Shown piece by piece: positions 10,901 to 18,775 of a stretch of DNA of 64,000 nucleotides (position 1 is the stretch's first letter; each line of letters starts with the position of its first letter). Below the pieces are notes generated by a model, which saw nothing but the letters and a program-made list of their open reading frames with translations, was not told the DNA's origin and did not search any database. The stretch is from the NCBI GenBank assembly GCA_016721725.1, contig JADKHN010000006.1, positions 930,001 to 994,000 of the forward strand, given 5' to 3'. A program made the translations under genes and the position numbers. The DNA comes from Chitinophagaceae bacterium. Lineage in GTDB: Bacteria > Bacteroidota > Bacteroidia > Chitinophagales > Chitinophagaceae.

Positions 10901-13504
10901 CGGCGTATTACAACCGCTGGTGTAAATATGATATTCCCCCGGCTGTAAAGTGATCGTTTGTGACGTGGAAGCCAGTGTAAAAGTTGAACCCGTCGGGCCG
11001 TTCAAACCCGATCCGGATCCATTACTGATGTAGTTCGTCCAGCTGCCGGTAGACTGAAAGTTCAGTGTATAGGTCTTAGCGACAACATCCAGGTTTGAGA
11101 TCACGGTCACTTTTAAACCAGCAGAATTGGGATCGGCGATCTGGAATAATTTCACCAGTCCTCCCCCGTTAAAGAAATCATAACTGAATGTCGTGTTGTT
11201 GAAAACAGCCGGGTTATTTAACCTGAGTTGCATCATGCTTCTCCAGGAATCATACAGATGCCTGCGGTTTGGATCCTGCATGTACTCCCAGAGCGGTGGC
11301 TTGTTGGCCACATTGCTTCCTCCGTAATTAATGGAGATATCGTATCCCCTTTCACCGAACTGCCAGATCATCTTGGGTCCGGGCACGGTGAAGAATACAG
11401 CGCCGGCCGCTTCCATACGGGACAATGCGGTAGGCAGGTTCTGTACATTATAACCACCGGAAGAATTACCGAAATTCAGGTTCTTATACATCAGCCTTTC
11501 CTCGTCATGGCTTTCCATATAACCCATCAATGCCGGGTTATTGAAACCGCGCTGAGAGCTGTTCCATACAACTGAAGAGATATCGGAGTTGGAAGAAAAG
11601 CCCATCGTGCACTGGTTGTACTTGGCATTGGTATTCCCCCAAAGCATGAACCCGTGCGCAGCATATTCCTGTTCTTCCTGGCAAGGCAGTGTGCCCAGGA
11701 ACTCCAGGATCATGTAGGTATTGGGATAATAGGTGTACACCGAATCGAAATACCTTTTCAGGTTGGCAACCCTGGATCCGTCATAATTCTCTACGGTAGT
11801 GGTATTGGACGGTGTTTGGGTGAACCCCTTCGCGAGGTCGAACCGGTATCCGTCGATCTTGTATTCATTGATCCAGTGCAGAAGTGAGCGTTTGACCAGG
11901 TATTGAGTCGCTGTTGAAGTATGGTTGAAATCATTGAATACGCTGTATGGATGCGGTGCGGTCACATTCAGCCAGGGGTTGTTGGCCGCAGGCTGGTTGG
12001 TGGCGGAGTTCCAATACAATTTAGCCTGTGCCGCGTTACCCGTACAATGGTTATACACCACATCGAGAATGACCGCGATGCCGTTACGGTGGCAGGTATC
12101 GATGAACTCCTTCAGTTTGTTCTTGGTGCCGTAATATTTATCCGGCGCGAAATAGAAGGATGGATTATAGCCCCAGCTTTCGTTACCGTCAAACTCATTG
12201 ACCGGCATCAGTTCGATCGTGTTGATACCGGTATTCTTCAGGTACTGGATCGAATCGATCAGCGATTGGTAGCTGTGTGCCGCAAGGAAATCCCTGATCA
12301 GCAATTCATAGACCATCAGGTTCTTCTTATCGGGCTTGGTGAAATTGGTGACCTGCCAGTTGTATTGCGGTTCAGCCGTTTGCAGGATCCCTACCAACCC
12401 GGTGGTGAGCCCTGTCGGATAAGGCTTCAGGTTAGGATATGTGGTGGAATTGATGTACTGGTCATTATCCGGGTCAAGGATCTTCTGGGTATAGGGATCC
12501 GCGGTCCGGATGCTGTTGTCGACCAGGTACTGGTAGCCGTATTCGGTCCCGGGTGTCAGGCCGGTCAGCGTCAACCAGTAATAGTTCCCGTCCGGCGTGC
12601 GGTTCATCTGGTAAGTGCATTGCTGCGTCCAGTTGTTGAAATCACCGATCACCACAACATTGTTTTTATTCGGCGCATAGAGCACCAGGGTAGCGGAAGT
12701 ATTTCCCGCCAGGTAGTTGATGCCTTCCTGCACACCGGCCGGCAAGGCGGCCACCGTGGTTGCCGGAGCCACATAGAAACTGAAAGAGTCTTTCACTACA
12801 GGTCCCCCCGTGGTTCCCTCCAGGAAGACCTGCTGTAAACAGCCTGTCGTGATGGTAGGGTTTGCGGAAATGGTTGTTACGTTGCTTGCCGTATTGACGG
12901 TATTGCCATTCAGTTTAAGCGTAAGGTTCGATGTAGCGGAAGCCACACCCGTAATGCTGACGGTTCCACCGACATTCACATTGATCGGTTCCACCCAGGG
13001 AATATAGCGGGGCTCGAAGGGAGGAAGATTGATGCGGACCGCATATTGAGAGCTGCCGTATACCGGCACATACATATCACTGTTATCCGAATTCACCTGT
13101 TTGGACGTTCCGTCGCCGTTACGGAAGATCACGCATATCTTAAGGATCGTTTCACCGGCCGGCACACCAAAGAATGTACGCACGTTCGTGATCGTGTACC
13201 TGTACTTGTTGCTGCCCAGTGGCGTCGCATTGGCCAATGGATTGGTAGTAGCCCAGGCGAACTTGACATATTTCCAGTCGGAGGGACCGGAACTCAGGTT
13301 GGTGATCACACCGACATGGACATAAACATCCGTCGAACTCCCTCCCCCGTAATTCAATAAGCCCTGGTTACCCTTAGTACAGTCAACGGTCAGTTCCACC
13401 GTTGAATTATCCAGGGGGAATTCAGGCGTCCAGCTTAGCAAACGCTGGGCTGAAGTAGAAAGGGACAGACAAAAAAATAGAATGGGGAGAAGAAGTTTTC
13501 TCAT
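4901..13504 (-). CDS. Giant secreted GH13 alpha-amylase/pullulanase-type enzyme with 23 Ig-like repeats and T9SS sorting domain
   Basis: This 2867-residue protein has: a signal peptide (1-20, ending TSAQ); an N-terminal amylase-associated domain (about 21-160) and a beta-sandwich (about 165-250); a CBM48/E-set-like domain (about 275-365, with VVVIGDFNNW); a GH13 barrel (about 395-770); a C-terminal beta domain (to about 868); 23 tandem repeats (872-2687); a fibronectin type III domain (2688 to about 2775); and a T9SS type A sorting domain (about 2785-2867, with ISPNP...GTYFLRL). GH13 regions are intact: DVVYNH (481-486), GYRFD with nucleophile D556, acid/base E601 in ILEF, and D667 in ESHDEE. 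It should hydrolyse alpha-glucans outside the cell or on its surface. An operator candidate lies 17-33 bp upstream of the start. The nearly 1820-residue repeat rod is exceptional for an amylase. Exact linkage specificity cannot be read from sequence. Confidence 0.95.
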   Translation of the reverse strand: MRKLLLPILFFCLSLSTSAQRLLSWTPEFPLDNSTVELTVDCTKGNQGLLNYGGGSSTDVYVHVGVITNLSSGPSDWKYVKFAWATTNPLANATPLGSNKYRYTITNVRTFFGVPAGETILKICVIFRNGDGTSKQVNSDNSDMYVPVYGSSQYAVRINLPPFEPRYIPWVEPINVNVGGTVSITGVASATSNLTLKLNGNTVNTASNVTTISANPTITTGCLQQVFLEGTTGGPVVKDSFSFYVAPATTVAALPAGVQEGINYLAGNTSATLVLYAPNKNNVVVIGDFNNWTQQCTYQMNRTPDGNYYWLTLTGLTPGTEYGYQYLVDNSIRTADPYTQKILDPDNDQYINSTTYPNLKPYPTGLTTGLVGILQTAEPQYNWQVTNFTKPDKKNLMVYELLIRDFLAAHSYQSLIDSIQYLKNTGINTIELMPVNEFDGNESWGYNPSFYFAPDKYYGTKNKLKEFIDTCHRNGIAVILDVVYNHCTGNAAQAKLYWNSATNQPAANNPWLNVTAPHPYSVFNDFNHTSTATQYLVKRSLLHWINEYKIDGYRFDLAKGFTQTPSNTTTVENYDGSRVANLKRYFDSVYTYYPNTYMILEFLGTLPCQEEQEYAAHGFMLWGNTNAKYNQCTMGFSSNSDISSVVWNSSQRGFNNPALMGYMESHDEERLMYKNLNFGNSSGGYNVQNLPTALSRMEAAGAVFFTVPGPKMIWQFGERGYDISINYGGSNVANKPPLWEYMQDPNRRHLYDSWRSMMQLRLNNPAVFNNTTFSYDFFNGGGLVKLFQIADPNSAGLKVTVISNLDVVAKTYTLNFQSTGSWTNYISNGSGSGLNGPTGSTFTLASTSQTITLQPGEYHIYTSGCNTPAPTVTTPVNYCQNAVAVPLTATGTGLLWYTVPTGGTGSPTAPTPSTTTVGSTTYYVSQTITCEGPRAAIVVNVAATPAAPGVTTPVTYCQNAVAVPLTASGTNLLWYTVPTGGTGSTTAPTPSTITPGSTTYYVSQTAGSCESPRAAIVVNITATPAAPGVTTPVTYCQNAVAVPLTATGTGLLWYTVPTGGTGSATAPTPATTVVGSTTYYVSQTVSSCESPRATITVIINALPAAPGVTSPVTYCQNAVAVPLTATGNNLLWYTVPTGGSGSTTAPTPSTAAPGSTTYYVSQTVSGCEGPRAAITVIINATPAQPGVTSPVNYCQNAVAVPLTASGSNLLWYTVPTGGTGSPTAPTPSTAVVGTTNYYVSQTISGCEGPRALITVNVNAIPSAPGVTSPVTYCQNAVAVPLTATGTNLLWYTVPTGGTGSASAPTPSTAVVGSTTYYVSQTVTGCESPRASITVNVNAIPSAPTVTSPVNYCLNAVAVPLTASGSNLLWYTVPTGGTGSATAPTPSTAVAGSTTYYVSQTVTGCESPRAPITVIVNAIPAAPGVTSPVNYCLNAVAVPLSASGSNLLWYTVPTGGTGSATAPTPSTAVVGSTTYYVSQTVTGCESPRASITVIVNAIPSAPSVTTPVNYCQNAVAVPLTASGSNLLWYTVPTGGTGSATAPTPSTAVVGSTTYYVSQTVTGCESPRAAITVIVNAIPAAPAVTTPVNYCLNAVAVPLTATGSNLLWYTVPTGGTGSATAPTPATNVIGTFLYYVSQTVNGCESPRATITVTVSATTPPPTVTSPVSYCQGAVAVPLTATGTNLLWYTVPTGGTGSATAPTPSTAAVGSTTYYVSQTQSCGEGPRAAIVVDVYAIPAAPGVSTPVTYCQNSIAIPLTATGSNLLWYTVPTGGTGSGSAPTPSTVTPGTTNYYVSQTTNGCESPRALIVVNITVLPAAPGVSSPVNYCQNAVAVPLTATGTSLLWYTVPTGGTGSATAPTPSTAVVGSTIYYVSQTVSGCEGPRASITVIVNAIPGAPTVTSPVNYCLNAVAVPLTATGSNLLWYTVPTGGTGNAAAPTPSTAVVGSTTYYVSQTVNGCESPRASITVIVNAIPSAPGVTTPVVYCQNSVAVPLSATGSNLLWYTVPTGGTGTSTAPTPSTATPGSITYYVSQTVTGCESPRASIVVNITALPGAPTVTSPVNYCQNAAAVPLTATGSNLLWYTVPTGGTGSSTAPTPSTATVGSTTYYVSQTVSGCEGPRASIVVIVNAIPGAPTVTSPVNYCLNAVAIPLTATGTNLLWYTVPTGGTGSSSAPTPSTAVVGSTIYYVSQTVNGCESPRASITVIVNAIPAAPGVTSPVVYCQNSVAVPLTATGSNLLWYTVPTGGTGSSTAPTPSTATPGSITYYVSQTVSGCESPRASIVVNVIALPAAPGVTSPVTYCQNAVAIPLTATGSGLLWYTVPTGGTGSSTAPTPSTAVVGNTNYYVSQTVNGCEGPRALITVVVNAIPSAPVVTSPVIYCQNATAVPLTATGTNLLWYTVPTGGTGSSTPPTPITTTPGSTTYYVSQTVTGCESPRASIVVNILATPTAPVVTSPVTYCQNSVAVPLTATGSNLLWYTAATGGTGSATAPTPSTTVVGSTIYYVSQTVATCESPRSSITVVVNALPGAPVVTSPVNYCLNAAAVPLTATGSNLRWYTVPTGGTGSATAPTPSTAAVGTTAYYVSQTVNGCEGPRALINVVVSPLASPPLVTSPVTYCQFVPASTLTATGNNLLWYTVPVGGTGSSTAPVPLTTVAGTFPYYVSQSNGCGEGPRALINVNVIPTPAPATGLNVTNITINSAVLSWNTVPGLFYTVDYKAVSSGTWINVANGVTTGTVSLTNLVQGTSYNWRVSANCAPAAANNYSTGQFSTISHNAQILNYYDGLGIKISPNPVLKTAWVDYFVPSSGIVTLSVINAQGQLIQTLFTGQQIRGQYVFLIDNQFNNLVHGTYFLRLQQNGKNTVATFVKQ
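5444..10891 (-). repeat. 23 tandem coding repeats of 237 bp (79 residues), Ig-like CHU_C-associated type
   Basis: The protein period is 79 residues; I count 23 units, the first one residue shorter, which gives exactly 5448 bp between the GH13 module and the FN3 domain. Each unit follows the plan VTSPVxYCxNAVAVPLTATG, then LLWYTVPTGGTGS, APTPST, YYVSQT, a second Cys, E(S/G)PRA and a short IPxAP linker. Every unit carries exactly two cysteines, near positions 8 and 60, which could form a disulfide. The last unit (VPASTLTATG) is the most divergent. Protein identity between units is very high, but third codon positions vary widely between copies. Confidence 0.95.
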
Positions 13505-13520
13505 ACAGGAAGCAATTTAA

Positions 13521-13537
13521 TGTGTAAAATAAACACA
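13521..13537. promoter_or_regulatory. Candidate operator upstream of the giant GH13 gene
   Basis: TGTGTAAAATAAACACA matches the susC operator motif with one arm mismatch (AACACA for TACACA). It lies 17 bp upstream of the start codon, and a possible relaxed -7 element (minus-strand TATTTTG, 13553-13559) lies further upstream, so a bound protein would sit between promoter and start. This placement suits repression; that is inference. Confidence 0.6.
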
Positions 13538-13780
13538 TTATTCCCGAATTGACAAAATAAATCCTCTATATGTTGTAATTAGCGCTCGGCCTGCATTTGA
13601 AGTACAGCAAAAGCTGCTGAGAATGAAATAATTGGCAGGGTGCCCGTTTAAAAACAAGGGAAAATGGGTCCTGTTTCAAACCGACCTTCCACCGGAAGTT
13701 TTCCCCGCGATTTTCCTTCGACAAGCTCAGGATGACACCCAATGAGGAGGGAATTTTCAAACTAATCATTTCGCCTATTA
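13538..13780. other. Intergenic spacer with a dispersed short repeat
   Basis: I see no convincing gene here. At 13715-13737 is the motif CCTTCGACAAGCTC followed by AGGATGACA, a short sequence I recognise as widely dispersed in intergenic DNA of this phylum. Only one copy is visible in the window. The spacer lies downstream of the SusA-like gene and should contain its transcript end, but no strong hairpin with a T-run is evident. Confidence 0.4.
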
Positions 13781-15634
13781 CTATTTGACCAGCAGAAAAA
13801 CGCCGCTTTCATAGCTGCCCAGTTCGATCGCTTTCAGGTCGGAGACCAGGCCGGAATGAATATCCCTGATCTTCGAAAAGCCCCGGGTCCTCTCGGCGAA
13901 CCGGTCCAGCGCGATCGTCTTTTTTTCCTTTGACGTATTCATCACGGTCATCACCGTTTCCCGGTCATCATACCGGAAATAAACATATACTCCGTCAACG
14001 GGAACATATTGCATCATCTTCCCGGTCGTCAGTGCTGAAGACGATCTCCGGAAATTCGCCAGCCGGGAAATATGATCCCAGATCCCCCGTTCCTTTTCGT
14101 TCCTGCCCGCATTGGTGAATTTATTTACCGGATCTCCGGGCCACCCCCCGGGAAAATCCTGGCGAACATAACCGTCGTTCGGACTGGTGGTGCCGGTCAT
14201 CAGGATCTCGGCGCCATAATACAATTGAGGTATCCCGCGGCAGGTCAATAACCAGTTCAGCGCTGTTTTATATTTGTTGAGATCCTCCCCGATCACAGAA
14301 TAGAAGCGCGCCATATCATGATTGTCGAGAAAGATCACGTTGCGCATCGGATCCTTGTAAACAAAATCCTGGGTCAATATCGTATACAATTTATTCACCC
14401 CGTCTGTCCAGCCGAAGTCCTTGGTCATGGCATCGATGATCCCCCATAAGGTTTGAAAATCGGTTACCCCCTGCAGGTTGCTTTTAAAGGGAATCGTATA
14501 ATTGTTCTGTACAAAATAGCTCTGGTTGGGAACGCCATGCACCCAGGTCTCACCAAAATAAGTGATTCGAGGAAACTCATCCTCCAGGGCCTTATTGCAA
14601 CGGTTCATAAAGGGCAGGTCGTTATAAGCATAGGTATCGATCCGCCATCCGTCGATCCCGAATTGCTCCACCGTCCAGATCGCATGCTGGATCAGGTAAT
14701 TGGCCACATAAGGATTGGATTGGTTCAGATCAGGCATCTCTTTGGTGAACCAACCGTCAGCCATGATCTTTTCGTCGGCCGGACTCCGGTAAGGATCAAA
14801 AAGCGCCTGGTCCTTGTAACTGGTATTGGTATAGGCAGGCCATTGGTGGAGCCAGTCCTTCATTGGCAGATCGGAAACCGTGAAATGATGAACGCCCACA
14901 TGATTATACACGGCATCCTGGATGATCTTCATGCCTATCCGATGGGTTGCATCGATCAACTCCTGGTAAGCCTTATCTCCACCCAGCCGGGGATCCACTT
15001 TATAATGATTCGTAAAAGCGTAACCGTGCTCGGTACGGTTGGGCATATCATTCACGATCACCGGGTTGAGCCAGAGTGTGGTAACGCCGAGTGATTGCAG
15101 GTAATCCAGTTTGTTGGTGATCCCCTTCAGGTCTCCGCCATGCCTGTTGAAGACGGTATCCCGCCGTAGGGTCTGATCCAGCATGCCGGGTACCCGGTCG
15201 TTGGTCTCATCACCGTTGCTGAAACGATCCGGCATGATGAGGTACAGGAGGTCTTTGGATGTGACCCCCTGGGCGTAGGTACGGCCATTCCCGGTGCGGC
15301 GTTTGCTGATCTCGAAATTGATCCAGGAAGTGGCCCTGAAATCTACAGGTACGATCTTCACCATACCCGGTTTGGCATCGGGTGCGATGGTGATATCCAG
15401 GAATACATAATTCTTGCTTTCAACGCGGTTCACTTTATTCAGCCGCACACCCGGGTAATTGATGGTAAACCCGGATGCATTGCCGATGGCGTCGCCATAG
15501 ATCATCAATTGCAGTTTGTTCCATTTCATGCCGGGCCACCAGTTGGCAGGATAGCTCACATAGGCGGGATTGTATTGTGCAACGCCAAATAGCGAAAGAA
15601 CCATACATGCCGATACAAAGAAAATCTTCTTCAT
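13781..15634 (-). CDS. SusA-like GH13 neopullulanase/cyclomaltodextrinase
   Basis: The 617-residue product has a signal peptide (1-20, LSLFGVAQ) and an N-terminal beta domain of cyclomaltodextrinase type (about 21-115). The GH13 barrel shows DAVYNHVG, GWRID with nucleophile D333, FGETW with acid/base E362, and DNHD with D440, followed by a C-terminal beta domain to the end. Length and layout match the periplasmic neopullulanase SusA, which degrades imported maltodextrins to small sugars. The start lies 11 bp after the stop of the MFS gene, so transporter and enzyme form one transcription unit under the operator at 17015. Periplasmic location is inferred from the signal peptide and the lack of a T9SS tail. 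Preference between starch, pullulan and cyclodextrins is not readable from sequence. Confidence 0.93.
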   Translation of the reverse strand: MKKIFFVSACMVLSLFGVAQYNPAYVSYPANWWPGMKWNKLQLMIYGDAIGNASGFTINYPGVRLNKVNRVESKNYVFLDITIAPDAKPGMVKIVPVDFRATSWINFEISKRRTGNGRTYAQGVTSKDLLYLIMPDRFSNGDETNDRVPGMLDQTLRRDTVFNRHGGDLKGITNKLDYLQSLGVTTLWLNPVIVNDMPNRTEHGYAFTNHYKVDPRLGGDKAYQELIDATHRIGMKIIQDAVYNHVGVHHFTVSDLPMKDWLHQWPAYTNTSYKDQALFDPYRSPADEKIMADGWFTKEMPDLNQSNPYVANYLIQHAIWTVEQFGIDGWRIDTYAYNDLPFMNRCNKALEDEFPRITYFGETWVHGVPNQSYFVQNNYTIPFKSNLQGVTDFQTLWGIIDAMTKDFGWTDGVNKLYTILTQDFVYKDPMRNVIFLDNHDMARFYSVIGEDLNKYKTALNWLLTCRGIPQLYYGAEILMTGTTSPNDGYVRQDFPGGWPGDPVNKFTNAGRNEKERGIWDHISRLANFRRSSSALTTGKMMQYVPVDGVYVYFRYDDRETVMTVMNTSKEKKTIALDRFAERTRGFSKIRDIHSGLVSDLKAIELGSYESGVFLLVK

Positions 15635-15645
15635 AAAATACGGGG

Positions 15646-16986
15646 TTATTTAGCGGGTTCGGTTTTTTCCTTTACAATGAGAGCGCAGGCCACGGCTGCC
15701 ATACATAAGAGTACGCCACCGATCAATACGGCAAGCAACCGGTCGTTATGCAGGTAATGCTCCATGATCTTTCCGAAGAACAGCGAAGCGATGATCTCAG
15801 GAAGTACGATGAAGAAATTGAAGATGCCCATATAGATCCCGATCTTGTCTTCCGGCAAACATCCGGCCAGCATGGAATAAGGCATGGACAGGATGGATGC
15901 CCAGGCGATGCCCACCATGCTCATGGCCACGAACAGCATCCAGGGTTCATGGATATAATTCACGGAGATCAAACCGATGCCGCCGATCAGGAGACAGGCT
16001 GCATGCGTATATTTCTTCCCGAGTTTGGAAACCCAGAAAGGGATCGTAAAGGCGAATCCGAAGGTCACGAGGTTCAGGATGGCCGATGTGGTATTGGCGT
16101 ATTCCAATCCGCGGGTAAAGACATCGCTGTTGGTCTTGGCGTCGCCTCCAAAAATATCCGTAGCCACACCGGTGCTGTAATAGAACCACATCAGGAACAA
16201 TCCGGGCCAGGTGAGGAAATTCACCAGGGCGAGGCGCTTCATCTGGTCGGGCATATTGCGGATGGAAGAGATGATCTCCCTGACACCGCCGCCAAAACCC
16301 TTATTGGATTCTTTCACCTTATCCCGCCAATTGGAATCGGATGGAGGATATTCCTTGCTGCGAAGGACCGTATAGAGGACTGCCGCGAAAAAAACCGCGC
16401 CGCCGATATAAAAGGAAAGGGAGATATTCTCAGGTATTGACCCATCGCCTTTGCCGCGGGACACCCCGAACCAGTCCACCAGTTTCGCAGGAAGATACCC
16501 GGCGATGAATGAAGCCAGTCCGATGAACATGCTTTGCATGGCGAAACCGTAAGACCTTTGTTTCTCATCCAGGTTATCGGCCACAAATGCCCGAAAAGGT
16601 TCCATACTGATGTTGATACAGGAATCCAGGATCCATAATGTTCCCGCCGCCATCCATACATACGACACGTTGGGCATGATGAACAAGGCCAGTGAACTCA
16701 AAATGGCGCCGATCAGGAAATAAGGCCGCCTGCGTCCGAGCCGCGGATGCCAGGTGCGGTCGCTCAGGTAACCGATGATGGGTTGAACGATCAAACCCGT
16801 CATGGGAGCGGCCAGCCAGAGACCGGGGATCTGTTCGGGAGAGGCGCCGAGGTATTCGTAGATGGCGCTCATGTTTCCCATCTGCAAACTCCATCCGAAC
16901 TGGATACCGAAAAAACCAAAACACATGTTGAAGATCTGCCAAAATCCAAGGCGGGGCTTTGCACCCGTGTAAGAAGTCACTGACAT
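15646..16986 (-). CDS. MFS sugar transporter, SLC45/maltose-transporter-like
   Basis: A 446-residue membrane protein with about 12 hydrophobic segments. It carries GYLSDRTWHPRLGRRRPYF between helices 2 and 3, the loop signature of the GPH/SLC45-like sugar transporters that include bacterial maltose permeases. It probably moves maltose or short maltodextrins from periplasm to cytoplasm after SusA-type digestion. The gene is first in the transcript with the SusA-like gene behind it, and a TGTGTA-N5-TACACT operator candidate lies 29-45 bp upstream. Family is clear; maltose as substrate is inferred from the locus. Confidence 0.9.
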   Translation of the reverse strand: MSVTSYTGAKPRLGFWQIFNMCFGFFGIQFGWSLQMGNMSAIYEYLGASPEQIPGLWLAAPMTGLIVQPIIGYLSDRTWHPRLGRRRPYFLIGAILSSLALFIMPNVSYVWMAAGTLWILDSCINISMEPFRAFVADNLDEKQRSYGFAMQSMFIGLASFIAGYLPAKLVDWFGVSRGKGDGSIPENISLSFYIGGAVFFAAVLYTVLRSKEYPPSDSNWRDKVKESNKGFGGGVREIISSIRNMPDQMKRLALVNFLTWPGLFLMWFYYSTGVATDIFGGDAKTNSDVFTRGLEYANTTSAILNLVTFGFAFTIPFWVSKLGKKYTHAACLLIGGIGLISVNYIHEPWMLFVAMSMVGIAWASILSMPYSMLAGCLPEDKIGIYMGIFNFFIVLPEIIASLFFGKIMEHYLHNDRLLAVLIGGVLLCMAAVACALIVKEKTEPAK

Positions 16987-17014
16987 AGCAATCGTTTGAT
17001 TTAAAAATGGCGAA

Positions 17015-17031
17015 TGTGTAAAATGTACACT
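17015..17031. promoter_or_regulatory. Candidate operator upstream of the MFS-susA unit
   Basis: TGTGTAAAATGTACACT is the fourth copy of the 17-bp inverted repeat, with one mismatch in the last base of the right arm. It lies 29 bp upstream of the transporter start and about 84 bp downstream of the 3' end of the next GH13 gene. Confidence 0.65.
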
Positions 17032-17115
17032 ATGCTAAAAATACAATAAATATCGAAGTGACAAAAAATAATCAACCTGAATTAAAAATGAAAACGCGGT
17101 GATTGCTTAAACTGG

Positions 17116-18453
17116 TCAGTAAACGAGTACGGTATAACCCCATGGCTCCAGGCCAAAGGCTGATCCCGGTTCCAGGGCTCTTTTTTTTCCTTTGAACAGA
17201 TCCATCGCTCGTCCCTTAAGTACTCCGTTTCTGATCTTGAATAACTGGGTCTCACTGGAAAAATTAAGCATGACCACCACCCTGCGGCCTCCTTTTTCAC
17301 GTTGGTATGCAAAAATGGCTTCGTCATTCGAGGACGGCAGCCGCTGGTATGCCGCATCGGCAGCCAGCGCCGGGTTGGAGCGGCGCAGTTTCAACAAAGC
17401 GGAATAAAACGGTGCCATTTCGTATCGACCTTTCCAGCCGATCGTATCCTTCACGAAGAATTTTAGTCTTTTTCGGTTGGGTATTTCCTGCCCGCTGTAA
17501 ATCAGCGGTACGCTCTGGTACATGGTTTGTGTGAATACGGCGAATGCCTTATAGGCGTCACCGTATTTTTCAAACTCGGTTCCGTTCCAGCTGTTCTCAT
17601 CATGATTGGTGGTGAAATAGAGCCGATATGCATTGGTTGGATAAATGGCGATATTATGATTCAAAACCGAATCGAATTGGACCAGTGTCATCTTTCCCTT
17701 AACCAGGTCCGACATCGGACCCATGAGGCTCCAGGCATAGGTTTCATCAAATCCCGCTTCATGCAGCCAGGGCTTGTCGCCTTCGGCCAGCATGAAAACA
17801 GGCCTGACCTCTTTTAGTTTGCCGATACAGGTTCTCCAGAAATCGACGGGCACCTCTTCCGCCACATCGCAGCGAAAACCGTCGATGCCGGTGGTCAGCC
17901 AGAACTTCATCGCCGAGATCATGCTATCCCTTAATCCGCGATTCGCATAGTTCAGTTTCTTAACGTCGGTCCAGTCGAACGGGGAGACCGCGTTCCCGGC
18001 TGAATCCCGGGTATAAAAATCCGGATGATCCTTCATCCAGGGATTATCGATGGCCGAGTGATTGGCCACCCAGTCGGTGATCACTTTAAAACCCATGCCA
18101 TGCGCTTTTTTCACCAGTGAAATCCAATCGGCCATGGTTCCGAATTCTTCATTCACTGCTTTATAATCCCGAACGGCATAATAGCTTCCCAGGTCGGATT
18201 CGGTCATTTTTCGTCCCACTTTACCGATTGGTGTAATGGGCATGAACCAGAGGATCTCTACCCCCATTTGCTTTAAGCGGGGCAGGTGTTTTTGAAAATC
18301 CTTAATGGAACCTGATGAGGAATACTGGCGGAGATTGACTTCGTAGATATTGCTCTGGGCAACCCAGGAAGACCGGCTTTGCTGGCCATATGCATTTCCA
18401 TTGCCCGCGAATAAACCAAAACTGATCACCAAAAATAAAAAGACCGGCTTCAT
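17116..18453 (-). CDS. Secreted GH13 alpha-amylase
   Basis: I place the start at the Met at 18451-18453 because it opens a clean signal peptide (MKPVFLFLVISFGLFAGNGN, mature from about QQSRSS); a longer open frame extends to 18636 but its extra 61 residues are not protein-like. The 445-residue product is a compact single-domain GH13 barrel plus short C-terminal beta domain. Conserved regions are present: DWVANHS, GFRCDVAEE (nucleophile Asp), MLAEGD (acid/base Glu) and TTNHDEN. This is the usual third, short amylase of Bacteroidota starch loci. No TGTGTA-type operator is evident before it, unlike its neighbours. It is probably periplasmic or exported; exact specificity is unknown. Confidence 0.92.
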   Translation of the reverse strand: MKPVFLFLVISFGLFAGNGNAYGQQSRSSWVAQSNIYEVNLRQYSSSGSIKDFQKHLPRLKQMGVEILWFMPITPIGKVGRKMTESDLGSYYAVRDYKAVNEEFGTMADWISLVKKAHGMGFKVITDWVANHSAIDNPWMKDHPDFYTRDSAGNAVSPFDWTDVKKLNYANRGLRDSMISAMKFWLTTGIDGFRCDVAEEVPVDFWRTCIGKLKEVRPVFMLAEGDKPWLHEAGFDETYAWSLMGPMSDLVKGKMTLVQFDSVLNHNIAIYPTNAYRLYFTTNHDENSWNGTEFEKYGDAYKAFAVFTQTMYQSVPLIYSGQEIPNRKRLKFFVKDTIGWKGRYEMAPFYSALLKLRRSNPALAADAAYQRLPSSNDEAIFAYQREKGGRRVVVMLNFSSETQLFKIRNGVLKGRAMDLFKGKKRALEPGSAFGLEPWGYTVLVY

Positions 18454-18775
18454 AACATTTTTTTTAAAGTTAGTTATTTCCCCGTCATTTTTAATTCCTG
18501 TAGAAACTGGCTGCTGAAACCCATTAACAAAGGCAACAGGAATTGGTTCCCCAAAAATATTTTCCGTTTCCGAGGAAAAGTAATTCCATAACCGGACTGT
18601 GAAATCAAAACATTCTTTGCCCATGATGAAAATCATATTTTATCAACAACGGATGAATGACCTTTACCTTATGCCAATCTGGAAAAATATCATCCGCCGT
18701 CCTTCCTGATCCGGTCTTCGGGGCCTCCCGGCCACTCCCGCTTTTCATCCAATTGATCAATAACCAACAAATGTT
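18454..18775. other. Divergent intergenic region between amylase and tryptophanase genes
   Basis: These 322 bp must hold the promoters of the minus-strand amylase and the plus-strand tnaA cluster. I found no exact TAnnTTTG element, no copy of the starch-locus operator and no strong hairpin. An open frame runs in from the amylase side but lacks protein-like composition. Nothing else is supported. Confidence 0.4.

Noticed and set aside
11921..12838. Open frame of 305 codons on the plus strand inside the giant amylase gene
   Set aside because: It lies opposite the GH13 catalytic region whose active-site motifs are all readable; no protein family features are seen.
13566..13769. Open frame of 67 codons between the giant amylase and the SusA-like gene
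   Set aside because: It spans a dispersed intergenic repeat, has no motif and no promoter or ribosome-binding context.
18454..18636. 61-residue N-terminal extension of the short GH13 amylase
   Set aside because: The internal Met at 18453 begins a canonical signal peptide; the extension would bury it and is not protein-like.
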